A stretch of 41,517 nucleotides of DNA from Methanoculleus sp. (GCA_011045995.1 DSBQ01000009.1:1-41517), one strand, 5' to 3'. Shown: positions 16,125 through 26,092, numbered from the stretch's first letter. Numbers and translations: made by a program. The notes: generated by a model from the letters alone, not told the origin.

Positions 16125-18086
16125 ATGGGCGAAAAACAGCACCCGGTGCTGGTCGAGAGGAAGCTTGAGACCTGTGAGATTGACCGGGCACGGATGAGCC
16201 TCATGAACGCGGGGCTCATAGAGGAGAAAGTACAGGAACGGACCATCGACACAACAGCGCAGGAGATGCTCCGGCACACCCTGCGGGAGGGTGTCGAGAC
16301 GGTATGGGACCGGTTTGAAATGCAGCAGCCCCAGTGCACGTATTGTGCCAGCGGCCTGTCCTGCAGCCGCTGTGCGATGGGGCCGTGCAGGATCATCCCG
16401 GAACATAACCGGGAACGCGGCGTCTGCGGTGCGGACCGCGACCTCGTCGTCGCACGAAATCTGCTGGATACCCTCGCAACCGGCGCAGCTGCCCACTCGG
16501 ACCATGGCCGTGACATCGTCGAGACCCTGTACAAGACCGGGAAGGGGACCGCCCAGGGGTATGCCATCTCCGATCCCGCAAAGCTGAGGCGCATCGCCGA
16601 TGAACTCGGGGTCGGAACAGAAGGAAGAAGCGATGAAGACATCGCGGTCGAGGTGGGGCTCGGGCTCCTCGAGGAGTTCGGGACGGTGAAAGACGAGATC
16701 TGCTTTTCAAAGCGGGCCCCCGAACAGACCCGGGCGCGGTGGGACGCCGCGGGCATCCGCCCGCGGAGTGTGGACCGGGAGATCGTGGAGGCGATGCACC
16801 GGGTCCATATGGGGGTCGGGGCGAGCTATGTGAATATTCTCCTGCACGGCCTGCGGACTGCGCTCGGCGACGGCTGGGGCGGGTCGATGATGGGGACAGA
16901 GATCTCCGATGTCCTCTTCGGCACGCCGGAGATCAACCAGTCGCAGGTCAACCTTGGCGTACTGAAGGAGGACTATGTCAACGTCACGCTGCACGGGCAC
17001 AACCCGATGCTCTCGGAGATGATCGTCCGGGCATCGGAAGATCCCGACATCCAGGCGCTCGCGGAGAAGATGGGGGCAAAGGGCGTCAATCTGGTCGGCC
17101 TCTGCTGCACGGGCAATGAACTGCTCATGCGAAAGGGCGTCCCGATGGCAGGCAACCACTTCAACCAGGAGCTGGTGATCACCACCGGGGCTCTTGAGGC
17201 GATGATCGTCGACTACCAGTGCATCTTCCCGTCGCTGCCGCGAACGGCCAGCTGCTATCACACAAAGATCGTCTCGACGAGCGAAAAATCGAAGGTGGTC
17301 GGGTCCTATTACTACGATTTCAAGCCCGAGAATGCCTACGAAACCGCGAAAGCCATCCTGAAGATGGCGGTCACCAACTTCCCGAACAGAAATCCCGAAA
17401 AGGTCTTCATCCCCGGCACGCCGGTTGACCTGATGGCCGGGTTCTCGGTGGAGGCCATCCGGGAGGCGCTCGGCGGGACCTTCCAGCCGCTTATCGAGGC
17501 GATTGCGGAAGGGAAAATCCGGGGGGCGGTCGGCATCGTCGGCTGCAACAACCCGAAGGTGAAGCATGACTACGGCCATGTGGCCCTGTCAGAGGAGCTG
17601 ATCAGGCACGACATCCTCTGTGTCGAGACCGGATGCGCCGCAATCGCGTCCGGAAAGGCGGGGCTTCTCATGCCTGATGCCGCTTCACGTGCCGGCCCCG
17701 GCCTCAGGGAAGTCTGCAAAGCCCTCGGCATCCCGCCGGTCCTGCATATGGGGTCGTGCGTGGACTGTTCGCGTATCCTCGTCCTCCTCGCAGAGCTTGC
17801 AAAGGCCCTGGGCGTCGGCATCCACCAGTTGCCGGCGGCGGGGGCGGCACCGGAATGGTATTCGCAGAAGGCCGTCTCCATCGGGTCGTATTTTGTTGCA
17901 TCAGGCGTCTATACGGTGCTTGGGGTGATGCCCAAGATCACCGGCAGCCAGAATGTGACCGAACTGCTCACCGGCGGGCTGGAGGGGGTCGTGGGGGCAA
18001 CATTTGCCGTTGAACCGGACCCCGTGGCGGCGGCGAAGCTCATCATCTCGCATATTGACGGGAAGAGGGCGGAGCTCGGACTGTAA
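16125..18086 (+). CDS. cooS: Anaerobic Ni-Fe carbon monoxide dehydrogenase catalytic subunit
   Basis: The 653-residue CooS-type enzyme oxidises CO to CO2. The B-cluster cysteines are C80, C83, C88 and C101. The D-cluster pair is C71 and C74 (CX2C), with Ser at 79 where CX7C-type enzymes have Cys. All C-cluster ligands appear present: His in LHGHNP (290/292), and Cys in LCCTGNE, YQCIFP, VGCNNP, TGCAAI and GSCVDC. AGGAGGAG sits 6 bases before the ATG at 16125; the GTG at 16107 is rejected. cooC follows after 12 bases. No ferredoxin-like CooF, hydrogenase or ACS gene is nearby, so the electron acceptor is unknown; detoxification of CO or supply of reduced ferredoxin are both possible. Confidence 0.95.
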   Translation: MGEKQHPVLVERKLETCEIDRARMSLMNAGLIEEKVQERTIDTTAQEMLRHTLREGVETVWDRFEMQQPQCTYCASGLSCSRCAMGPCRIIPEHNRERGVCGADRDLVVARNLLDTLATGAAAHSDHGRDIVETLYKTGKGTAQGYAISDPAKLRRIADELGVGTEGRSDEDIAVEVGLGLLEEFGTVKDEICFSKRAPEQTRARWDAAGIRPRSVDREIVEAMHRVHMGVGASYVNILLHGLRTALGDGWGGSMMGTEISDVLFGTPEINQSQVNLGVLKEDYVNVTLHGHNPMLSEMIVRASEDPDIQALAEKMGAKGVNLVGLCCTGNELLMRKGVPMAGNHFNQELVITTGALEAMIVDYQCIFPSLPRTASCYHTKIVSTSEKSKVVGSYYYDFKPENAYETAKAILKMAVTNFPNRNPEKVFIPGTPVDLMAGFSVEAIREALGGTFQPLIEAIAEGKIRGAVGIVGCNNPKVKHDYGHVALSEELIRHDILCVETGCAAIASGKAGLLMPDAASRAGPGLREVCKALGIPPVLHMGSCVDCSRILVLLAELAKALGVGIHQLPAAGAAPEWYSQKAVSIGSYFVASGVYTVLGVMPKITGSQNVTELLTGGLEGVVGATFAVEPDPVAAAKLIISHIDGKRAELGL

Positions 18087-18098
18087 GGGAGAACGAGG

Positions 18099-19007
18099 AT
18101 GCAGGAAAGGAAATTTGCTATACAGAAGGCAACCCGGTACTTCCGTGCCCGCCGGGCGGCCACGCCGGGAGATGGCATGCGCATCGTCATCACCGGCAAA
18201 GGCGGGGTGGGTAAGACGACGACGTGTGCCATCCTGTCCTCCCTCTTTGCCGAAGGCGGCCTGCAAGTCCTTGCCGTTGATGAGGACCCCCAGCAGAACC
18301 TTGCCTTCTCCCTCGGCTATCCCCCGGAACGGGCGTCCGTGATCGTGCCCCTCGCAAAGAATGCGTCCTATATCGAGGAGAAGGTAGGAGTGCCCTCCGG
18401 GGCGGGACGGGGCGGGATGCTCCGTCTCAATCCGCAGGTGAGCGATGTGGTGGACCGGTTTGGGATCACCATCGACGATCATATCAGCCTTCTCGTGATG
18501 GGAAGCGTCACTGCCGCGGCCGGCGGCTGCCTCTGCCCGGAAAACGCCCTCCTGGGAAGTGTCCTCCGCTACATCCGCCTGCGGCGAAACGAGGTGATCC
18601 TGATGGACACCCAGGCGGGTGTGGAGCATTTCGGCCGGGCGATGTCGGCCGGGTTTTCCCAGGCGGTGGTCGTCACCGAACCCTCCTTCAATGCCTACAG
18701 CGTCGCCGAACATTCGGCCTCTCTTGCACGTGAACTGGGCATCAGGCATGTGCACCTGGTGGTCAACAAGGTCCGCTCCGAGGCGGATATCAGAAAAACC
18801 GAACGGCTCTCCGGGGGAGGGGTGAGATTCACCTCGGTTCATTATATCCCCTACAATGAGGAGATAATCGAATCCGAGCCGGACGTGCGCAGTATCGTTC
18901 TGGGACGCTCAGAAAATCCCGTTGCCGAGTCCCTGCGCGACCTCTGCCTCGATATCTGCGCCGCCTCAGAAAAAAGTGAACGGGATATCATATCGAGGCC
19001 TTCCTGA
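18099..19007 (+). CDS. cooC: CO dehydrogenase nickel-insertion ATPase CooC
   Basis: This 302-residue P-loop ATPase of the MinD/CooC family delivers Ni to CooS. The deviant Walker A GKGGVGKTT starts about 8 residues into the conserved fold, and the dimer Ni-binding CxC is in GCLCPENALL. Asp in LMDTQAG forms the switch. The first ATG (18099) has GGGAGA 6 bases upstream and gives a basic 26-residue extension not usual for CooC. The internal ATG at 18177 has GGGAGA 4 bases upstream and gives the typical start MRIVITGKGG. Both are plausible. The 3' end overlaps the convergent permease gene by 20 bases. Confidence 0.9.
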   Translation: MQERKFAIQKATRYFRARRAATPGDGMRIVITGKGGVGKTTTCAILSSLFAEGGLQVLAVDEDPQQNLAFSLGYPPERASVIVPLAKNASYIEEKVGVPSGAGRGGMLRLNPQVSDVVDRFGITIDDHISLLVMGSVTAAAGGCLCPENALLGSVLRYIRLRRNEVILMDTQAGVEHFGRAMSAGFSQAVVVTEPSFNAYSVAEHSASLARELGIRHVHLVVNKVRSEADIRKTERLSGGGVRFTSVHYIPYNEEIIESEPDVRSIVLGRSENPVAESLRDLCLDICAASEKSERDIISRPS

Positions 19008-19740
19008 ACAGGGCGGCCCCGATGACGATCATAACGGCCGTAGACCCGCCGAGCACGGCAAGGCAGGTGACGGGGCTGATCGCTGCCGTCCCCAGGAGGC
19101 CGTAGCGGATCCCTTCGACCCCATAGGTGAGCGGGTCGAGGTAGGTGACCATTCTCACCCATGCGGGAAGGTTTTCGATGGGAAAGAGGGCCCCGGAAAG
19201 ACCGAATATCGGGAAGATGACGAAGTTCATGATCAGCTGAAAGCCGTGCATATCCTCCATCTTCGAAGCGATCGCGATGCCGAGGGCGGCAAAGCAGATG
19301 CCGATGAGGAGCATGAAGACGAACGCGATCAAAAAACCGGAAATGCCCGGGAACTGCAGGCCGATGAACAGCGAGAGGACAAGGATGATCGCCCCCTGTA
19401 TCACGGCGGTCGTGGCTCCGCCGAAGGTCTGTCCCAGCATGATCTCCAGGCGGGAGACCGGGGCGACGAGGGTCTCTTTTAAAAATCCGAACTGTTTGTC
19501 CCAGATGATCTGAATTCCTGAGAAGACCGAGGTGAAGAGCACGCTCATGGCGATGATGCCGGGGATGATGAACTCAATATATCCCGCACCCTGCGCCCCC
19601 GGAATCTGCACGACTGAATTCAGCCCGAACCCGAGCGCAAGGAGAAGGAAGAGCGGCATTCCCAGGCTGCCGAGGATTCTGCTCTTCGAGCGCACGTAGC
19701 GCTTGATGCTTCTCAGCCAGAGGGTATAGACGATGTCCAT
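18988..19740 (-). CDS. ABC-2 type exporter permease (DrrB-like)
   Basis: The 250-residue protein has six predicted membrane helices and the ABC-2 permease layout. LGSLGMPLFLLLALGFGLNS follows the first cytoplasmic helix, and VAPVSRLEIMLGQT is the typical coupling region. It pairs with the ATPase starting at 20726. It probably exports a drug, lipid or metabolite; the substrate is unknown. It is the last gene of a padR-ATPase-permease operon. Confidence 0.88.
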   Translation of the reverse strand: MDIVYTLWLRSIKRYVRSKSRILGSLGMPLFLLLALGFGLNSVVQIPGAQGAGYIEFIIPGIIAMSVLFTSVFSGIQIIWDKQFGFLKETLVAPVSRLEIMLGQTFGGATTAVIQGAIILVLSLFIGLQFPGISGFLIAFVFMLLIGICFAALGIAIASKMEDMHGFQLIMNFVIFPIFGLSGALFPIENLPAWVRMVTYLDPLTYGVEGIRYGLLGTAAISPVTCLAVLGGSTAVMIVIGAALFRKASI

Positions 19741-19742
19741 TC

Positions 19743-20726
19743 CTACCGCCTCCCCGGACGGTGCATCATGCGCATGCGGGCAGCGGCGTCCGCTTCCTCT
19801 TCCCGCATGGTCCTCCCGGTGTAATAGAGAAAGACATCTTCAAGGGTAGGCTTATGGATGGAGACGGAGGAGATCTCGATTGCATGGCTCCCGAGGAGCC
19901 CTACCAGTTCGGCAATATGGCTCTCCGCCTCCCGGAGATGGACCGTTACGCGGCCGTCGTGGAGGTCAATCCGTGTAATCCACTCCGCCGTGAGGACTGC
20001 AGGAATGGATGCGGCGTCCGGTGATGCGATGGTGATGACATCGCCCCCAATCAGGCCTTTGAGGTGTTCCGGGGTATCCATGGCGATGATCGTCCCGCGG
20101 TCGATGATGGCAATCCGGTCGCAGAGGCGGTCCGCCTCGTCCATGTAGTGGGTCGTAAGAATGATGGTGACCCCTTTGTCCGCATTGAGGGATTTGATAT
20201 AGTGCCAGAGGTGGTTTCGCGTCTGGGGGTCGAGCCCGAGGGTCGGTTCGTCGAGGAAGAGGACCTTTGGTTCGTGCATGAGTCCCCGGGCGATCTCGAG
20301 CCGGCGGCGCATTCCGCCGGAGAAGGTCTTGACGAGGCTGTCTTTTCGGTCGTCCAGTTCGACAAGCCGTAAAAGGGTTGAAATCCTCTCCTCCCTGACG
20401 TCACGGGGGATCCTGTACAGCCTGCCGTGAAAGTCCATATTCTCCCATGCGGTCAGTTCTTCGTCGAGACTCGGGTCCTGGAAGACGATGCCGATTGATT
20501 TTCTGACACCGTCCTGGTCGCCCCTGATATCGACGCCGTTCACCAGTGCGGTGCCGGCGGTCGGTTCGAGAAGCGTTGCAAGCATGGAGATGGTCGTGGT
20601 CTTGCCGGCGCCGTTCGGGCCGAGGAGGCCGAAGATCTCTCCCTCCTCTATATCAAAAGAAATGGCGTCGACGGCGACAAAGCCGTCAAACTCCTTGGTA
20701 AGCCCTTCAACGTGTATCGCTGTCAT
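19743..20726 (-). CDS. ABC exporter ATPase (DrrA-like)
   Basis: The 327-residue ATPase of the daunorubicin-resistance type has Walker A GPNGAGKTT (about 35-43), signature FSGGMRRRLEIARGL, Walker B VLFLDEPTLGLD and H-loop LTTHYMDEADRL. A C-terminal DrrA extension (about 230-327) follows. The gene overlaps padR by 20 bases at its start and ends 2 bases before the permease, so all three are co-translated. Confidence 0.92.
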   Translation of the reverse strand: MTAIHVEGLTKEFDGFVAVDAISFDIEEGEIFGLLGPNGAGKTTTISMLATLLEPTAGTALVNGVDIRGDQDGVRKSIGIVFQDPSLDEELTAWENMDFHGRLYRIPRDVREERISTLLRLVELDDRKDSLVKTFSGGMRRRLEIARGLMHEPKVLFLDEPTLGLDPQTRNHLWHYIKSLNADKGVTIILTTHYMDEADRLCDRIAIIDRGTIIAMDTPEHLKGLIGGDVITIASPDAASIPAVLTAEWITRIDLHDGRVTVHLREAESHIAELVGLLGSHAIEISSVSIHKPTLEDVFLYYTGRTMREEEADAAARMRMMHRPGRR

Positions 20727-21210
20727 CGTTGCCGAGGCTCCTGAGGTGCTCCGTGCATTCCTTGATCATCCGTGTTGCCGCCGATGTTTTCTCCGGGGGG
20801 ATGCGGTCGACGGCAGCCCGCATCTGCCAGAGCGCTTCGCCGAGGGTGGCCCTTTCCTCCCCGAAGACCTCCATATGCAGGTCCCGCAGGAGACAAAACG
20901 TCTCCCGCTGCTTCTCCCTGTCTTCCCTGAAATGCCGGAGGATCTCTTTGCCCTTCCCGGTGGTCAGGCAGATGCTCTTCGAGCGGGGCCCCGTCTCGAC
21001 GACGCTGATGAGCCCCTCCTCCTCGAGGTGGGTGAGGACCGGATAGAGGGTGCCTTTGCTCGGGACCCACGCACCGTTCGTCTTCTCCTCGATCTCCTTC
21101 AGGAGATCATAGCCGGACTTCGGTTCATGCTGGAGCGTGTGGAGGATGTACAGGGCGAGAAAGCCCCGCTCCTTCCCGTGGGGTGAAGTGAATGACAGCA
21201 GACCTTTCAT
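20707..21210 (-). CDS. PadR-family transcriptional repressor
   Basis: The protein has 167 residues. An N-terminal winged helix (about 15-90) includes SGYDLLKEIEEKT and the recognition/wing segment SKGTLYPVLTHLEEEGLI, both PadR hallmarks. A helical dimerisation tail follows (about 95-160). It heads the operon with the DrrAB-like exporter, so it is expected to repress its own promoter until the exporter's substrate binds. Two GTTC-N6-GAAC sites over the promoter fit this. Confidence 0.92.
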   Translation of the reverse strand: MKGLLSFTSPHGKERGFLALYILHTLQHEPKSGYDLLKEIEEKTNGAWVPSKGTLYPVLTHLEEEGLISVVETGPRSKSICLTTGKGKEILRHFREDREKQRETFCLLRDLHMEVFGEERATLGEALWQMRAAVDRIPPEKTSAATRMIKECTEHLRSLGNDDSDTR

Positions 21211-21233
21211 GGTAGGGGGGGATGCTCCTTATA

Positions 21234-21247
21234 GTTCAATTCAGAAC
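21234..21247 (-). promoter_or_regulatory. Candidate PadR operator 1
   Basis: GTTC-AATTCA-GAAC, a GTTC-N6-GAAC site at the predicted transcription start of padR (near 21239). It is the same pattern as operator 2, 15 bp away centre to centre. Confidence 0.5.
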
Positions 21248-21248
21248 C

Positions 21249-21262
21249 GTTCGATTTCGAAC
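21249..21262 (-). promoter_or_regulatory. Candidate PadR operator 2, overlapping the TATA box
   Basis: GTTCGA-TT-TCGAAC is a perfect 6-bp inverted repeat. It touches the minus-strand TATA-like CATATAGT (21260-21267), so binding would block TBP/TFB. Confidence 0.55.
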
Positions 21263-21371
21263 TATATGGGTTCCCCGATGATAAAGATAATCATTCTCTC
21301 AGGTGTCCGGCTGCCCTTTCTCCTGTGCAGATGTCCGAGGGAAAAGAGGGTGGTTTTTGGTCCCGGGAGTT

Positions 21372-22301
<930 letters not shown>

Positions 22302-22311
22302 TTCAAACACC

Positions 22312-22327
22312 CCCATCATGTGATGGG
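22312..22327 (-). promoter_or_regulatory. 16-bp inverted repeat at the fasciclin gene start
   Basis: CCCATCA-TG-TGATGGG, perfect 7-bp arms with a 2-base centre, ends 10 bases before the ATG and touches the G-rich ribosome site. It could act as an operator or as an mRNA hairpin limiting translation. Confidence 0.45.
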
Positions 22328-22408
22328 ATAGGCGGTAATAGATGTTCATTGACTTAACAGTTACCGGGCATTGAGGGGGAGAGGGTGGATCGTTCGGGGT
22401 GAATTATT

Positions 22409-22416
22409 CTTATAAG
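22409..22416 (+). promoter_or_regulatory. TATA box for malic enzyme
   Basis: CTTATAAG lies about 41 bases before the ATG. The leader carries AGGAGCAGGAAGGA as ribosome site. Confidence 0.5.
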
Positions 22417-22453
22417 GGAATACCCCCATCTCCTGCATAGGAGCAGGAAGGAC

Positions 22454-23665
22454 ATGGACAAAGAAGCGGGCGACCGATATTACGCGGAGGCCCTTGACCT
22501 GCACGAGCGGCATCACGGAAAGATTGCCGTCAGCGTCAAGGTGCCGATGGGGACAAGGGATGACCTGTCCCGGGCCTACACTCCCGGTGTTGCCGCGGTG
22601 TGCCGGGCCATCGCTGACGATCCCTCTCTTGCCTATCGCTATACCCTCAAAGGCAACTCCATTGCCATCATAACCGACGGTTCTGCCGTCCTCGGGCTGG
22701 GAAACATCGGCGGTGTTGCGGCAATTCCCGTGATGGAAGGAAAGGCGGCAATATTCCGGGAATTTGCAGGCATCGATGCGTTTCCTATCTGCTTTGACCG
22801 GTATTTTCCCGATATTATTGACGCCATCCGGCATATCGCGCCGGTATTCGGCGGCATCAATCTCGAAGACATCGCCGCCCCGCGGTGTTTTGAAATCGAG
22901 GAGGAACTGCAGGACCTCGGCATTCCGGTCATGCACGATGACCAGCACGGGACGGCGATCACCGTCCTTGCCGCCATAATCAATGCCTGCCGTGTCACCG
23001 GGAAAGAGTTCGAGGATCTCCGGGTCGTAATCTCCGGTGCCGGGGCCGCGGGATATGCCATTGCCCGGCTTCTCTGTTGCATCGGGTACCAGCGGGATCT
23101 CTGCCGGAGGGTCGGTGCGATTATCGTCTGCGACCGGCAGGGGATCATTCACCGTGACCGGCGGGGCCTCTACGAGAACAAGTACAAATTCATCCTCGCC
23201 GATGAGACCAACCGCGAGGGGAGGGTCGGGACGCTTGCCGATGCCGTCGAAGGAGCCGATATCTTCATCGGGGTGTCCGCCCCCGGCATTCTCACCGCTG
23301 ATATGGTACGGAGCATGAACGATGGCCCGGTCGTCTTGGCGCTTGCAAATCCGGTCCCGGAGATCATGCCCGACGAGGCCAGGCGGGCGGGCGCACGGAT
23401 CATCGGGACCGGGCGAAGCGATGGTTCGAACCAGATCAATAATGCCCTCGCCTTTCCCGGTGTGTTCCGGGGTGCTCTCGATGCCCATGCGACGCGTATC
23501 TCCGATGAAATGAAGGTTGCCGCTGCCCACGGCCTTGCCGCGTATCTGCCTGCACCTTCCGAAGACCACCTTCTGCCGGTGGTGACGGACCGCGGGGTCG
23601 TCCGGGCCGTCGCCGATCGGGTGATGGAGGCGGCCTTTGCCTACGGGTACGGGAGGGAATGGTAA
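22454..23665 (+). CDS. NAD(P)-dependent malic enzyme
   Basis: This 403-residue short (MaeB/ME1-prokaryote type) malic enzyme decarboxylates malate to pyruvate. Conserved sites are SRAYTPGVA (about 40-48, catalytic Tyr), LKGNSIAIITDGSAVLGLGNIG (Lys at about 74), the metal site INLEDIAAPRCFEIE, the cofactor loop SGAGAAGYAIA and a late GRSDGSNQINN. A small Cys-containing insertion (CCIGYQRDLCRR) follows the dinucleotide loop. It is monocistronic. In a methanogen it may link C4 acids to pyruvate or make NADPH. Confidence 0.92.
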   Translation: MDKEAGDRYYAEALDLHERHHGKIAVSVKVPMGTRDDLSRAYTPGVAAVCRAIADDPSLAYRYTLKGNSIAIITDGSAVLGLGNIGGVAAIPVMEGKAAIFREFAGIDAFPICFDRYFPDIIDAIRHIAPVFGGINLEDIAAPRCFEIEEELQDLGIPVMHDDQHGTAITVLAAIINACRVTGKEFEDLRVVISGAGAAGYAIARLLCCIGYQRDLCRRVGAIIVCDRQGIIHRDRRGLYENKYKFILADETNREGRVGTLADAVEGADIFIGVSAPGILTADMVRSMNDGPVVLALANPVPEIMPDEARRAGARIIGTGRSDGSNQINNALAFPGVFRGALDAHATRISDEMKVAAAHGLAAYLPAPSEDHLLPVVTDRGVVRAVADRVMEAAFAYGYGREW

Positions 23666-23757
23666 GGACGAGGGATGCCTCCCTGAATGGGAAGTGCCCG
23701 GTTGTCCCGTGGCCTTTTTGTCCGGGCTACCGCTCCGGTGGTTGGGAAGGGGGGCCT

Positions 23758-26079
23758 CTACTGCCCCCCCGTAATCTCTGGAAACCGGAAGAGTTCGGGT
23801 CTCATGGTAATCTCAAAGCGGGCGCCTTCCCCTTCCACCCCCGTTTCATGGATGGCAATGCCCGTGATATCGAGGATTGCCCGCACCAGAAAGAGGCCGT
23901 ATCCGGTGTTGCGGCCGAACCCCCGGTCAAATATCTTATCCTTGAGGTCCGGCGGTATCCCCTTGCCGTTGTCCTCGATAACGAGGACTCCATTCTCTTC
24001 TCTCCTGACAAAGGAAATGCTGATCCGTGTGACATGCTCACCGTGGCGCAGTGCGTTGTCGATGAGATTGACGAATACCTTGGCGAGAAGCGGGTCGGCG
24101 TACATCTCGACCGGACCGGTCGTTGACAGGATATCAACCGGCAGATGGTCCACCTGCAATGTCGCCGCTGTTACCAGGTTGTCAACACGCTGCCACCGGG
24201 GGGCAAGCACCCCCATATTCCGGTAATCACTGGTGAATGAGATCTGGTTCTCGATCGTCCTCGCAAGCGACTCAACCTTTCCGATATAGATGGGCACGGT
24301 CTCCGGCGGCGTATTCTTCATCAGTTCAAGGTAGCCGAGGAGGGAGGTCAGGTGATTCAGGACATCATGGCGTGTCACATCGGAGAGGAGGTTGAGTTTT
24401 TCGTTTGCCCGCTGCAGGGCTTCCCGGTAGTTTCTGGTCTCGGTGATGTCGATCATCGAGGCCATGATGCAGACCGGATGACCGTCGGGATTCTTCACGA
24501 TCTTTGCCGTCAGATGGATGACGAAGGGCGTGCCGTCCCGTTTTTCCACCTCGAACTCGCCGATGACTGAACCGGTCTTCCAGAAATCTGGCAGGCCGCC
24601 CGCCTGCTGGTCTTCTGCAAGTCCTAGTATCAGGCCTTTGCGGCCGATGAGCTCTTCGGTGGACTCATACCCCCACATCCGCCGGAATGCCCGGTTGACA
24701 TAGGTCAGGGTCCCGTCGGGGTCGAGAATGGAGATCGCTGTCGGGGAGGATTCGATCGCCGTCTCCTTGATGAGCATCGTCTCCTGGAGGGCTCCTTCCG
24801 TCTCCCTGAGTTTGCGAAGGTCCATGAGGGATATGAGGGTCTGGCTGCTCCCGGGAATCATGGAGACCGTGGCAAAGACATCACTCTCCTCCCCCTCGGG
24901 ATTTTTTATTGAAAATTCATAGCTTTTCGGAACACTTTCGGGTGCAACCCGTCTGGTGCGATGGAACTCCTGTATCCTGGCAACATCCTTGTCGGATACC
25001 AGGGAGGTCCATTTCATCTTCTGCTCCATTGCGGACAGGGGGTACCCGGAGAGGCGTTCCATCTCCCTGTTGGCACGAACCACCGTGCCGTCCTCATCGA
25101 GAATCACCGTTGCCGTGCCGGTCCGCTCGAAGAGGGTCCGGTAGAGTTCTTCCGACTGCTGAAGAGCATTTTCGGCCTGCACGCTCTTGGTGGCGGATTC
25201 CATGGCATGAAAGGCAAAGGCCAGGTCGTCTGCAAGGTCGGCAAAGAGTTTGCGCTCGTCCCCGTCATCGGCAAACTCCTTCGGCAACGTGGCAGAGATC
25301 ACCCCGAACATGCGCCCGCGGCTCATGATCCTGACGATCATATTGCTCATGGACTTGTGCTCGGGATATAGCGGGCACGACGTGCAGGTCAGCTCCGGAT
25401 GGTCGAACATGACCAGCTCTCCCGTCCGGAGGGCCTTCTTCATGCATGACGGGTATCGGCCGCCGAGGATTTCTTCCCTGAAATGGACAAAGTCCGTTCC
25501 GATGCCCGATTCTGCAAATTTCACAAAGGGGCCTGAATCATCCGCGAGACTGATCCATACATGGCGGTATCCCCGTGTTGCGGTGAGCAGGTCACAGACC
25601 CTGTGGATGAGCTGATCCGGGTCCTTCTCCGCAGCTATCAGCTGATGAACGTCGCGGATAGCCAGAAGGACGCTGTTGAGGTGGGTGATCTTCTTTTCCG
25701 AGCCCCTGCGCCGGGCGCTCTGGTTGATTTTATGCACCAGTTCGGCAAACTGTGCCCGTGGTGCTCCGCCTTTCTGGAGGTAGAAATCGGCACCGCTGTT
25801 AATTGCCTCAATGGCCACCTCTTCCCGTCCTCTTCCGGTAAAAATGATAAACGGGATCTGGTCGTCCTGTTCCCGGACCGCCCGGAGCAGTTCAATGCCG
25901 TTCATGCCCGGCATCTCATAGTCGGAGACGATGGCGTCGAACCCTTCCTGCGAGAAGATCGCCAGTGCTTCAGGTGCGCTTTGGGCTGTTGTCACCTGCA
26001 TCTGCCCCGTTTTCTCCAGAAATATCTTTCCGATATCAAGGAGCGTAGGTTCATCGTCAACTAACAGGACCCTCATCAT
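23758..26079 (-). CDS. Response regulator-GAF-PAS-PAS histidine kinase
   Basis: The about 773-residue soluble hybrid kinase has an N-terminal receiver (LVDDEP, phospho-Asp in VSDYEMPGMNG, Lys in LQKGG; about 1-120). A GAF-like domain follows (about 150-300) with two Cys in TCTSCPLYPEH, then two PAS domains (about 310-430 and 435-550). A methanogen-type H-box comes next (VTRHDVLNHLTSLLGYLEL, His at about 570), and a HATPase (NALRHGE, EDNGKGIP, GYGLFLV). The ATG pair at 26079/26076 is chosen: the frame upstream (to 26148) lies in the promoter. No ribosome site is visible and a TATA-like AATATTATTATG at about 26118-26132 fits a short leader. Confidence 0.88.
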   Translation of the reverse strand: MMRVLLVDDEPTLLDIGKIFLEKTGQMQVTTAQSAPEALAIFSQEGFDAIVSDYEMPGMNGIELLRAVREQDDQIPFIIFTGRGREEVAIEAINSGADFYLQKGGAPRAQFAELVHKINQSARRRGSEKKITHLNSVLLAIRDVHQLIAAEKDPDQLIHRVCDLLTATRGYRHVWISLADDSGPFVKFAESGIGTDFVHFREEILGGRYPSCMKKALRTGELVMFDHPELTCTSCPLYPEHKSMSNMIVRIMSRGRMFGVISATLPKEFADDGDERKLFADLADDLAFAFHAMESATKSVQAENALQQSEELYRTLFERTGTATVILDEDGTVVRANREMERLSGYPLSAMEQKMKWTSLVSDKDVARIQEFHRTRRVAPESVPKSYEFSIKNPEGEESDVFATVSMIPGSSQTLISLMDLRKLRETEGALQETMLIKETAIESSPTAISILDPDGTLTYVNRAFRRMWGYESTEELIGRKGLILGLAEDQQAGGLPDFWKTGSVIGEFEVEKRDGTPFVIHLTAKIVKNPDGHPVCIMASMIDITETRNYREALQRANEKLNLLSDVTRHDVLNHLTSLLGYLELMKNTPPETVPIYIGKVESLARTIENQISFTSDYRNMGVLAPRWQRVDNLVTAATLQVDHLPVDILSTTGPVEMYADPLLAKVFVNLIDNALRHGEHVTRISISFVRREENGVLVIEDNGKGIPPDLKDKIFDRGFGRNTGYGLFLVRAILDITGIAIHETGVEGEGARFEITMRPELFRFPEITGGQ

Positions 26080-26092
26080 GGCAAAACCGGAT

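Noticed and set aside
16707-17579. 290-codon minus-strand frame within cooS
   Set aside because: Shadow of cooS; the plus-strand protein has all metal ligands.
17901-18842. 313-codon minus-strand frame across cooS-cooC
   Set aside because: Shadow frame; crosses two well-supported genes and shows no family.
23420-23440. GGTTCGAA resembling a tRNA T-loop
   Set aside because: It lies in frame in malic enzyme (GSNQIN region) with no tRNA cloverleaf around it.
22361-23569. Long minus-strand open frame opposite malic enzyme (402 codons)
   Set aside because: Shadow frame of the malic enzyme gene with no recognisable motif.
23666-23757. Possible terminator between malic enzyme and the hybrid kinase gene
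   Set aside because: Only a T5 run in a GC-rich setting; no stem of note.
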